Shown: positions 1 through 5,424, numbered from the stretch's first letter. The stretch: 5,424 nt of DNA from an uncultured Verrucomicrobiota bacterium (GCA_946482165.1 CAMLQS010000343.1:1-5424); one strand, 5' to 3'. A program made the numbers and translations. The notes: a model not told the origin generated them from the sequence alone.

Positions 1-1
1 G

Positions 2-316
2 GCCGATGCCCCGAATTGGATCAAACGAGAGGGGCTCTACACCATTCGCTTGTTGGACGATGGCCATCCGTTCCAAATTGAATTTGCGGCCGACGTTGCG
101 CCCGAAGAAATGGCGGAGTTTACGGCGCGGTTTAATCGGGAGTATTCAAGAACCGTGCTGGAGGCTGAACTTTCATCCTACCAAGGCATCGTTTTGGAGG
201 TGGAAAAATTGCGCAGGCAGGTGGCATTGGAGGAAAGTGCCCAACGAAAGGCGCTCCTGGTGAATTTATTGGAGGAAAAGGTGAAGCGTATGCGCGAGGT
301 ATCACCCCACATGTAG
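2..316 (+). CDS. Unrecognised protein, 3' end only, with C-terminal coiled coil
   Basis: The frame is open from the left edge (first full codon at position 2) to a TAG at 314-316, so the gene starts outside the window and 104 C-terminal residues are visible. A TTG at position 50 could be taken as a start, but the frame is open and protein-like before it (Trp, Tyr, charged residues), so I treat the gene as truncated by the window. The visible part begins with what looks like a small alpha/beta segment (GLYTIRLLDDGHPFQIEF, residues 11-28). From about residue 33 to 99 it is strongly helical and charged, with heptad-like spacing of Leu/Val between Glu, Lys and Arg, suggesting a coiled coil. No catalytic motif, membrane segment or signal is visible. 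I do not recognise the family. GC content here (roughly 53-57% by hand counts) is clearly lower than in the genes downstream. The next gene starts 2 bases after its stop, so the two are probably co-transcribed. Confidence 0.7.
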   Translation, partial: ADAPNWIKREGLYTIRLLDDGHPFQIEFAADVAPEEMAEFTARFNREYSRTVLEAELSSYQGIVLEVEKLRRQVALEESAQRKALLVNLLEEKVKRMREVSPHM

Positions 317-318
317 CC

Positions 319-585
319 ATGTCCCTCTCTCGCGACATCACCAGCAAACCTCTCCTCCACGCCAAAGGCCTGCTCTTCCTGGTCGCAGGTCTGATCGCGG
401 TCGGAGGCGTTCTCCTCGAATCGCCGAGGCTGCGCACCGCCGCGCTGCTCGGGATCGGGATCTGGTCCTTCTGCCGTTTCTACTACTACCTTTTCTACGT
501 CTTGGAAAACTACGCAGGCCGAGGGCGCCGCTATGCCGGCGTCCTCGACGCGCTGCGTTACGTGTTCACCCGCCGCGAACGGTGA
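319..585 (+). CDS. Small two-helix membrane protein, function unknown
   Basis: This is an 88-residue protein starting at ATG 319, two bases after the previous stop, and ending with TGA at 583-585. It has two hydrophobic segments, residues 17-33 (GLLFLVAGLIAVGGVLL) and about 40-62, the second ending in an aromatic cluster (FYYYLFYVL) and carrying Arg53 inside the helix. The basic residues before the first helix (R5, K10, K16) and in the tail (R68, R70, R71, R80, R85, R86, R88) suggest both ends are cytoplasmic with a short turn (ESPRLR) outside, a helical hairpin. No catalytic residues are visible and I do not recognise a named family. The start is supported by close spacing to the upstream gene, which suggests translational coupling; the only upstream GAGG (294-297) is too far away to be an ordinary ribosome-binding site. 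It could be a partner or anchor for a neighbouring product, but nothing in the sequence shows that. Confidence 0.75.
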   Translation: MSLSRDITSKPLLHAKGLLFLVAGLIAVGGVLLESPRLRTAALLGIGIWSFCRFYYYLFYVLENYAGRGRRYAGVLDALRYVFTRRER

Positions 586-706
586 GGACGCGGCCTCGCC
601 GCCTCGGTCTTCCGGGGCGCCGTCCGGGGCGGGCGCTTCGCCGGGCTTTCTCCTTTCCCGCTCGCTTCGCTCGATAAGCGGCGCGAAATGCCGCCATAAA
701 TACTTC
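586..706 (+). other. GC-rich stretch between the membrane protein and the phosphatase; possible N-terminal extension
   Basis: In frame with the phosphatase this stretch is open back to an ATG at 533, which would overlap the membrane protein gene by 53 bases. The residues it would encode are low complexity (Ser, Ala, Pro, Gly, Arg), with no domain. A purine-rich GGTGAGGA (581-588) overlaps the stop of the membrane protein gene and resembles a ribosome-binding site, but no ATG, GTG or TTG in the phosphatase frame lies 5-12 bases beyond it. A short inverted repeat, GCGGC (678-682) and GCCGC (690-694), could form a five-pair hairpin. It has no T-run after it, so it is not a usual terminator. I read the stretch as an untranslated leader, but an N-terminal extension cannot be excluded. 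Confidence 0.35.
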
Positions 707-2092
707 GTGAACGCCTCGTCCGCTTCCCCCTTGGGGTCCGATTCGCTCGCGCCCTTCGCCTCTTCCGTCACCGACCGCGCCACTTGGATTCGCCATCTGG
801 AACCGGTCGAGCTCGCGGCCGGGGAAGTGTTGTTTCGCCAGGGCGATCCGTCGGATTTTCTTTGTTTCGTCGAGTCGGGCGAACTCGCCGTCGTGCTCGA
901 AATCCCCGACGCCGGGCGCGTGCCCGTGCGGCGTTTCGGCCCGGGCCAGTGTCTCGGCGAGATGGCGCTTTACCGTCGCGACACCCGCGCCGCGACCGTG
1001 GAAGCCCTCGCGCCCTCGCGACTCTGGCGTCTGTCGTCGTCACAGTTGCAGCAGATGGAGCGGGAATCGCCCGCGCTCGCCCTCGCGATGCATCGCCATG
1101 TCGCCGGACTTCTCGCCGAGCGCGTCGCGTTTGCCAACACCGAGCTCAAGGACCCGCTTGCCCGTCTCGCCCATGCCATCCGCGGCCTCGCGGCCAGCCG
1201 CTTCGGGGAAACCGAGTGGGATCGCGCGGCGCTCGCCAGCGCCGTCCGCCGCGGAGACGAGGTCGGCGCCGTCGCGGGCGCGCTCGATCACCTGGTGGGC
1301 CAGCTTCGCGCCTACCTGGATGAGCTCCGCACCGCGACGGCCCGCCGCGAAGCCATCGAGAGCGAGCTGCGCATCGCGGGCGAGATCCAGGCCAGCTTTC
1401 TGCCTCCCGCGCTCACGCCCGGCGAGCGCGCGCGGGTGGACTTCGCCGCCCGAATGAAACCCGCGCGCGAGGCCGGCGGAGATCTTTACGACGGCTTTTT
1501 CCTGCCCGACGGGCGGTTTCTTTGCGCACTCGGCGACGTGGCGGGAAAGGGCGTGTCCGCGGCGCTTTTCATGGCGGTGACCGCCACCGGGCTGCGCGCC
1601 CTCGCCCCGACGGTCGGCGACATCGGCGAACTCATGACGCGCCTGAATCGCCTCCTCTGCGAGCGCAACGAGACGCTTCAGTTCGTGACGATGTTCGCCG
1701 CCATTTTCGATCCCGGCACCGGTGAACTCTCCTGGACCAATTGCGGTCATCCGCCGCCCCGCCTTGTTCGGGCCGACGGCGGGGTCGAGGCGCTCGATGG
1801 CGTCCGTGCCACGCCGCTCGCCGTTTTCGAGACCAACGTCTATCAAACCCACCACGCGCGACTGGATCACGGGGACACGCTCCTGGTTTTTAGCGACGGC
1901 GTGACCGAGGCCATGTCGCCGGCAGAGGAGCTCTATGGCGACGCACGTCTCTCCGCGCTTGTGACAGGCCGCTTCGTGCCTGCCGCCTCCGCGTTGATCG
2001 ATGCCGTTTTCATGGATGTTCTGGCCTACGAGGCCGGCGCTACGCAGGCGGACGATATCACCCTTGTTGCTCTGCGGCGGGTCGTGAGCTGA
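707..2092 (+). CDS. cNMP-binding / HAMP-like / SpoIIE-type PP2C serine phosphatase
   Basis: This is a cytoplasmic signalling phosphatase of 461 residues if it starts at GTG 707. An in-frame ATG at 533 gives 519 residues, and TTG 731 is a third choice. None has a clear ribosome-binding site. I prefer 707 because it removes 58 low-complexity residues and the overlap with the previous gene. Residues about 27-140 form a cyclic-nucleotide-binding-type beta roll. Its phosphate-binding cassette GEMALYRRDTRAATVEA has Glu85 and Arg94 at the same spacing as in protein kinase A regulatory subunits. Residues about 145-225 are helical and HAMP-like, with DEVGAVAGALDHL at 184-196, leading into EIQASFLP (226-233), the segment that usually precedes RsbU-type phosphatase domains. 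The phosphatase domain has AGGDLYDG (Asp259, Asp262), GDVAGKGVSAALFMA (Asp277), FSDGVTEA (Asp397) and DDIT (Asp449, Asp450), so the metal-binding acidic residues look intact. Family knowledge suggests it removes phosphate from a STAS-domain antagonist in a sigma-factor switch. No such partner or kinase is encoded here, so the target is inferred. No membrane segment is present. Confidence 0.92.
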   Translation: MNASSASPLGSDSLAPFASSVTDRATWIRHLEPVELAAGEVLFRQGDPSDFLCFVESGELAVVLEIPDAGRVPVRRFGPGQCLGEMALYRRDTRAATVEALAPSRLWRLSSSQLQQMERESPALALAMHRHVAGLLAERVAFANTELKDPLARLAHAIRGLAASRFGETEWDRAALASAVRRGDEVGAVAGALDHLVGQLRAYLDELRTATARREAIESELRIAGEIQASFLPPALTPGERARVDFAARMKPAREAGGDLYDGFFLPDGRFLCALGDVAGKGVSAALFMAVTATGLRALAPTVGDIGELMTRLNRLLCERNETLQFVTMFAAIFDPGTGELSWTNCGHPPPRLVRADGGVEALDGVRATPLAVFETNVYQTHHARLDHGDTLLVFSDGVTEAMSPAEELYGDARLSALVTGRFVPAASALIDAVFMDVLAYEAGATQADDITLVALRRVVS

Positions 2093-2214
2093 CGAGCTTG
2101 TTCGGGTTTCGTCGGCAGCGCGCTGCGTAGGAACACTTGGCTAGGCCTGTTTATGCGTGATTGCTTGTTTTCTGGGTTATTTCCCTCAGCTTCGCGTTTG
2201 TAGTTTTTTTACGC
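2093..2214 (+). promoter_or_regulatory. Intergenic leader of the surface-protein gene, AT-rich in its second half
   Basis: These 122 bases lie between the phosphatase stop and the chosen start of the large gene. The first half is GC-rich and contains a perfect palindrome (2115-2126). From about 2140 the sequence becomes much richer in A and T than anything else in the window, including a run of seven T (2204-2210) just before the start codon, as expected of a promoter or untranslated leader. I could not pick a convincing pair of -35 and -10 boxes, and there is no purine-rich ribosome-binding site before GTG 2215. An in-frame TGA at 2158-2160 limits how far upstream the large gene can start. 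Confidence 0.35.
2115..2126. repeat. Perfect 12-base palindrome after the phosphatase gene
   Basis: GCAGCGCGCTGC reads the same on both strands and lies 23 bases after the phosphatase stop. As RNA it could only form a four-pair hairpin with a CGCG loop, and no T-run follows, so it does not look like an intrinsic terminator. It could be a binding site for a dimeric regulator or a chance palindrome in GC-rich DNA. Confidence 0.3.
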
Positions 2215-2334
2215 GTGAAGTCCCATCTCCAAAGCAGCCGCCTCCATGCTCGCTCTTCCCATCGAGCAAGCGCGCGAGCATCCGCTTCGGCTCTCGCGTT
2301 GCTTGCGGCGATGTCCGCGGCCGACGCATCCGCG
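2215..2334 (+). other. Signal peptide of the surface protein
   Basis: Residues 1-40 have a long basic n-region (Lys2, Arg9, Arg13, Arg17, Arg21 plus several His), a short hydrophobic core ASALALLAAMSA at about 24-35, and a small-residue end ADASA followed by Gln41, which fits signal peptidase I cleavage after Ala40. The mature protein would then begin QINVSETFKG, leading into the lectin domain. The core is shorter and less hydrophobic than in a typical signal peptide, so the exact start and cleavage point are estimates. Confidence 0.65.
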
Positions 2335-5300
2335 CAGATCAATGTAAGCGAGACGTTCAAGGGGACCTCCGCCGCGGGCTGGAGCTTCGGCGCGACCTCC
2401 GGGTCCACCACGCCTTACCTCACCGCAGGGGTGGTGCCTGGCGACACGGATGGCAATGGCTGGCTGCGTTTGACGGAAAGCGCGTCGAACCAAGCGACCT
2501 ATGCGCTTTGGGATAACGCCGTTTTTTCGGTCAACGCCCAGATTCAGATCGAGATGGAGTATGCCTTTTACGACAAGGGCGTCAGCACCATGGGCGGCGG
2601 AGACGGCATGGCCTTTTTTCTGGTCGATGCCAGCGAGTCCAACTTCCAAGCCGGCGCCTATGGCGGCTCTCTCGGCTACGCGCCGCTCGACGCCAACGAG
2701 AACAACGTCTGGGACGTTAACGACAAAAGCGGCATGCCCGGCGGCTACCTCGGGTTCGGATTCGACAATTGGGGCAACTACGGCGACTCGACCGAAGGGC
2801 GCGACGGCAACTTCGCCGCGCCCGCCCAAGGCCATCAAAACACGATCTCCGTCCGCGGTCCCGACGATGGCGATGGCAACAACTCCACCGGCTGGGGACT
2901 GATCGAATCAAGCTCCCCGCTTCAGAACTTGGTCGGCGGCGGACAGATGGATTTTCCCGACCAGTCCACCCGTCCCGATCAATCCGGATCCGGCTACCGG
3001 TCCTTTCGCCTCACCCTCGACGCGAACAACCAGTTGCTCGTCGAGATGAAGTTCGACGCCGCGGGCGAATACATCGAGGCGTTCACCGCCGATCTCTCCG
3101 CATTTGACCGTCCCGAGTATTTCAAGATCGGCTTTACCGCCAGCACGGGCGGCGCCTACGAGATCCACGAAGTCCGCAACGTGAAGGTCAACATGACCCC
3201 CTGGCAGCCCGACTCCTTCGAGTGGAGCGACGCCGCCGGCGGCGACAGCTGGGCAGTGGGCGGAAACTGGGTCGGCGGCAACGTGCCCTCGACCAACGCC
3301 GACATCCTCTTCGGCGACGCGCCCACGACCGGTTCGAGCCAGCCCGTCCAGCTCGATTCCGACCGCCAGCTCAACTCCATCACCTTCGACTCGCCGTCGA
3401 ACTACAGTATCAACGGGACGAATACAATCACCCTGGGGAACACCGGCGTCACCGGCCTGCCCTCGATCAACGTCAACGACTACAACGGGGCCAACGCCCG
3501 CCACAAGATCAACGTCCCGCTCTCGCTCGCCGAAAACCTGAGGATCAACAACTACTCCTTCAGCACCCTCTGCATCAACGGCAACATCGCCACCGGCGGC
3601 AACAGCATCACCACCGCCGGCTACGGCGCCACGAATCTCAACGGCGTGATCAGCGGCTCGGGCGATCTCATCGTGAGCGGCAGCTCGATTCCCAACACCG
3701 GCGCGGGCATCGTCACCATCTCGGGAAACAACGGTTCGTGGACGGGCGAGACCAGCGTCAACGGCGGCCAGCTCGTCGTCCTGGCCGACAACGCCCTCGG
3801 CGGCCTCGGCGCCGCGACGAACCAGGCGATCAACCAGAACTCCGCCGCGGGCAACACCACGATCCGGGTGACCTCCACCGTCGCCGGGAATCTCAGCGTG
3901 GGCCAGGAGGTGTTCGGCGCCGGCATCGCTCCGGGATCTTTTATCACTTCGATCTCCGGCACGGGCGGCAACCGCACCGTCACCTTGTCCAAGCCGCTGA
4001 GCTCGGCGGTTTCGTCCGGCAACACCTTCACGTTCTCGACCGGGCACACCACGGTGAATTCCGGGGGCACGCTCACGCTGCGTGGCGGCACGAACAGCGC
4101 GGAGCGACTGTTCATCTCCGGAACCGGCACCACCCTTGGCCGCGGCGAACTCGCCGGCGCGATCTACAATGACGGCGGCTCCAGCGAGCTTTCCGGAGCG
4201 GTTACGCTCGCGGCGAACTCCACGATCCGTTCGCGAGACGGCAATCTGATCATCTCGGGCAACATCGGCCAGGCCGGGACGGGACGCACCCTCACGAAGG
4301 CCGGCGACGGCGTGCTCACCCTCTCCGGCACCAATTCCTACAGCGGAGCCACGGTCATCGAGGGCGGGGCGCTGCGCATCACGGCCTCGTCCGCCCTTTC
4401 TTCCAGCAGCAATCTTCAGCTCGCCGGCGGAGTTCTTGAGATCGCGGGCGATCTCAACGGTGGCGGCACCACCGGCGACTACTCCCAGTCTCTCGGCACC
4501 GGCGGCACCAACCTCCAGTGGGCCGCGAACGCCGACGGCGGCTTCTCCGCGTCGGGCGGGGATCGCACGGTCCGCCTGAACGGCAACGCCAACAACATCA
4601 CCTGGGGAGCGACCAATTTCGTCGATAGCGGCTACGCGCTCCTCCTCTCCTCCGCGTATTCCGATTCGACCACCACCTTCGCGAATGCGCTGAGTTTTAA
4701 CAATGGCCAGCGGGAGGTGCGTGTCGCCGATGGTTCCGCCGCCGTGGATGGCGTCCTTTCGGGGATCCTGCAGGGCGGGGACAACAACGCCGGCACCGGT
4801 GGCTTGATCAAAACCGGCGAGGGCACGCTCTCCCTCACCGGCGCCAATACCTACCGCGGAGCCACCGAGGTTCGTGGAGGCGCCCTGCGGGTCACCTCGT
4901 CCTCCCTCCCTGGCGGCTTCGACACCTCAAACACCGGCAATAATTTTCAAGCCGTTCAGCTCGCGGGCGGAGTCTTGGAACTGAACGCCGGCAGCGCCTC
5001 GACTTTCACCCGCAACCTCGGCGCCCTCGCGACCGAGGAGGCGGTCCGTTGGGCCGACAACAAAGACGGCGGATTCGCCGCCTCGGGCGCCGACATCACT
5101 GTCCGTCTCAACAACTCCACCGCCTCCATCACTTGGGGCGCGACCAATTTCGTCGATTCCGGCTCGGCCCTCGTTCTCGGCTCCAGCAGCGCCAACGCCA
5201 CGCTTGTCTGGGACAAGGGACTTCACCTTGGGAACACGACCCAGACCATCCGGGTGATCGACGGCGTTTCGTCATTCACCGGCGCCGAAGGCCGTGTCTC

Positions 5301-5424
5301 GCAGGCCATCACCAACGGGTCGCTCGACGTCACCGGCAACGGCCGCCTGGATCTCACGGCCAACAACACCTACTCCGGCAACACCTCCATCGTCGGCGCC
5401 GAGGTTCGCCTGCGCGATTCCGGC
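2215..5424 (+). CDS. Giant secreted lectin-domain protein with autotransporter-associated beta-strand repeats, 3' end missing
   Basis: The frame is open from the TGA at 2158-2160 to the right edge. From GTG 2215 it gives 1,070 residues with no stop, so the gene continues beyond the window. Residues 1-40 look like a signal peptide. Residues about 42-327 form an L-type lectin domain: GGGDGMAFFLVD (Asp130), GYLGFGFDNWGNY (Asp184) and a closing FKIGFTASTGGAYEIHEV strand. Residues about 336-412 are an NW-type linker module (WAVGGNWVGGNVPSTNADI). From about residue 413 onward the sequence is Gly/Asn/Thr/Ser-rich beta-helix with PATR-type repeats such as GVLTLSGTNSYSGAT and GTLSLTGANTYRGAT. Only one cysteine (residue 453) is seen, as is common in beta-helical passengers. 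The likely role is a cell-surface or extracellular carbohydrate-binding adhesin. The anchor (autotransporter barrel, PEP-CTERM or other) would be outside the window. Other starts are TTG 2161 (adds a hydrophobic segment) and ATG 2311 (shortens the signal peptide). No frameshift or internal stop was found on codon-by-codon translation. Confidence 0.9.
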   Translation, partial: MKSHLQSSRLHARSSHRASARASASALALLAAMSAADASAQINVSETFKGTSAAGWSFGATSGSTTPYLTAGVVPGDTDGNGWLRLTESASNQATYALWDNAVFSVNAQIQIEMEYAFYDKGVSTMGGGDGMAFFLVDASESNFQAGAYGGSLGYAPLDANENNVWDVNDKSGMPGGYLGFGFDNWGNYGDSTEGRDGNFAAPAQGHQNTISVRGPDDGDGNNSTGWGLIESSSPLQNLVGGGQMDFPDQSTRPDQSGSGYRSFRLTLDANNQLLVEMKFDAAGEYIEAFTADLSAFDRPEYFKIGFTASTGGAYEIHEVRNVKVNMTPWQPDSFEWSDAAGGDSWAVGGNWVGGNVPSTNADILFGDAPTTGSSQPVQLDSDRQLNSITFDSPSNYSINGTNTITLGNTGVTGLPSINVNDYNGANARHKINVPLSLAENLRINNYSFSTLCINGNIATGGNSITTAGYGATNLNGVISGSGDLIVSGSSIPNTGAGIVTISGNNGSWTGETSVNGGQLVVLADNALGGLGAATNQAINQNSAAGNTTIRVTSTVAGNLSVGQEVFGAGIAPGSFITSISGTGGNRTVTLSKPLSSAVSSGNTFTFSTGHTTVNSGGTLTLRGGTNSAERLFISGTGTTLGRGELAGAIYNDGGSSELSGAVTLAANSTIRSRDGNLIISGNIGQAGTGRTLTKAGDGVLTLSGTNSYSGATVIEGGALRITASSALSSSSNLQLAGGVLEIAGDLNGGGTTGDYSQSLGTGGTNLQWAANADGGFSASGGDRTVRLNGNANNITWGATNFVDSGYALLLSSAYSDSTTTFANALSFNNGQREVRVADGSAAVDGVLSGILQGGDNNAGTGGLIKTGEGTLSLTGANTYRGATEVRGGALRVTSSSLPGGFDTSNTGNNFQAVQLAGGVLELNAGSASTFTRNLGALATEEAVRWADNKDGGFAASGADITVRLNNSTASITWGATNFVDSGSALVLGSSSANATLVWDKGLHLGNTTQTIRVIDGVSSFTGAEGRVSQAITNGSLDVTGNGRLDLTANNTYSGNTSIVGAEVRLRDSG
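2338..3195 (+). other. L-type (legume-type) lectin domain
   Basis: This region encodes about 285 residues placed directly after the signal peptide. Landmarks in order are DTDGNGWLRLT (residues 77-87), the GDGMAFFLVD strand with the conserved Asp130, GYLGFGFDNWGNY with Asp184 and Asn185, the strand pair FRLTLDANNQLLVEMKFDA, and the closing FKIGFTASTGGAYEIHEVRN. In legume-type lectins the two acidic positions help hold calcium and manganese next to the sugar site, and both are present. Sugar specificity cannot be read from the sequence. The domain lies at the N-terminus of the predicted mature protein, where it could be displayed at the tip or base of the stalk. Confidence 0.8.
3706..3795 (+). 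repeat. First PATR-type beta-strand repeat, divergent
   Basis: The encoded GIVTISGNNGSWTGETSVNG followed by GQLVVLADNALG matches the autotransporter-associated beta-strand repeat pattern (G-x-L-x-L-x-G-x-N-x-Y-x-G-x-T-x-V-x-x-G-x-L), with Trp in place of the usual Tyr and no preceding L-x-K-x-G. It is followed by the inserted module at 3841-4041. Confidence 0.6.
3841..4041 (+). other. Inserted beta-rich module of about 65 residues inside the first PATR region
   Basis: Between LVVLADNALGGLG and GHTTVNSGGTLTLRG, two pieces that normally lie close together in autotransporter-type repeats, there is an extra segment containing TTIRVTSTVAGNLSVGQEVF, GAGIAPGSFITSIS and NRTVTLSKPLSS. It has alternating Val/Ile/Thr strands and a Gly-x-Gly-Ile-x-x-Gly turn. 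I recall similar short modules in other large bacterial surface proteins but cannot assign a family name. Its boundaries are estimated from where the repeat pattern breaks and resumes. Confidence 0.5.
4291..4803 (+). repeat. Tandem protein repeat, unit 1 (171 residues)
   Basis: The unit runs from LTKAGDGVLTLSGTNSYSG to just before the next L-x-K-x-G at 4804. Inside it are LQLAGGVLEIAG, WAANADGGFSASGGDRTVRL, TWGATNFVDSG and REVRVADGSAAVDGVLSG, in the order found again in unit 2. The order matches PATR-containing surface proteins: a repeat start, a capping strand set, then an aromatic GGF/TWG segment. No catalytic residues are seen. Confidence 0.8.
4804..5322 (+). repeat. Tandem protein repeat, unit 2 (173 residues)
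   Basis: This unit begins LIKTGEGTLSLTGANTYRG and repeats the landmarks of unit 1: VQLAGGVLELNAG, WADNKDGGFAASGADITVRL, TWGATNFVDSG and TIRVIDGVSSF. The two units share an identical 18-base stretch (4609-4626 and 5140-5157), but most of the remaining DNA has diverged while the protein pattern is kept. A region around 4900-4950 has extra residues (PGGFDTSNTGNNFQ) relative to unit 1, balanced by shortening elsewhere. Confidence 0.8.
5323..5424 (+). repeat. Tandem protein repeat, unit 3, cut by the window edge
   Basis: Thirty-four residues are visible, starting LDVTGNGRLDLTANNTYSG, which align with the starts of units 1 and 2 at a spacing of 519 bases from unit 2. The usual Lys of L-x-K-x-G is Val here, so this unit is more divergent. 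The array continues beyond the window. Confidence 0.7.

Noticed and set aside
666..706. Possible promoter (TTCGCT and CATAAA) before GTG 707
   Set aside because: The spacing between the two elements is about 23 bases and both match poorly, so it is not better than chance.
178..783. Minus-strand open frame of 201 codons across the first three genes
   Set aside because: It spans several plus-strand gene boundaries and has a low-complexity, charged translation without any domain.
1040..1870. Minus-strand open frame of 276 codons opposite the phosphatase gene
   Set aside because: There is no recognisable motif, and the opposite strand carries an intact phosphatase with all catalytic residues.
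2115..2126. Palindrome considered as an intrinsic terminator for the phosphatase gene
   Set aside because: The hairpin would have only four pairs, and no run of T follows it.
2157..2516. Plus-strand open frame of 119 codons starting with a hydrophobic stretch before the surface-protein gene
   Set aside because: It overlaps the signal peptide and lectin start in another frame and turns Arg-rich. The frame with lectin motifs explains the region better.
2908..4047. Long open frame of 379 codons on the minus strand, opposite the surface-protein gene
   Set aside because: Its translation is Val/Gly/Ala/Asp-rich with no domain pattern, while the plus-strand frame shows clear lectin and PATR motifs. 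Long antisense frames are expected opposite GC-rich genes.
3222..4172. Plus-strand open frame of 316 codons in a different frame from the surface protein
   Set aside because: It encodes an Arg/Gln/His-rich low-complexity product, typical of an out-of-frame reading of repeat-rich GC-rich DNA.

Overview
The window is a GC-rich bacterial segment. It holds three complete or partial short-to-medium genes followed by the 5' part of one very large gene, all on the + strand. The best guess for the host is a Verrucomicrobiota bacterium of the Opitutaceae type. This is inferred from high GC, weak or absent Shine-Dalgarno signals, and a giant secreted protein built from a lectin domain plus autotransporter-associated beta-strand repeats, an architecture I associate with that group. 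It is not proved by any marker gene here.

Layout. Positions 2-316 carry the 3' end of an unrecognised gene that ends in a coiled coil. Two bases later (319-585) is an 88-residue protein with two membrane helices. After a 121-base stretch that may or may not be translated comes a cytoplasmic signalling protein (707-2092, possible longer start at 533). It has a cyclic-nucleotide-binding-type domain, a HAMP-like linker and a SpoIIE/RsbU-type PP2C phosphatase with all expected metal-binding aspartates. A 122-base intergenic stretch (2093-2214) becomes AT-rich towards its end. From 2215 to the right edge one reading frame stays open for 1,070 codons without a stop. It encodes a signal peptide, an L-type (legume-type) lectin domain, an NW-type linker module, and a beta-helical region with PATR-type repeats. 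The last part is organised in tandem units of about 172 residues. The protein is cut by the window edge.

How the parts relate. The first two genes are close enough to be co-transcribed, and the phosphatase gene may belong with them. The phosphatase looks like an output module of a partner-switching pathway (dephosphorylation of a STAS-type antagonist), controlled by a ligand in its N-terminal domain, but no STAS protein or anti-sigma kinase is in view. The surface protein probably has its own promoter and probably acts outside the cell as a carbohydrate-binding adhesin. No RNA genes, insertion sequences or CRISPR arrays were seen.
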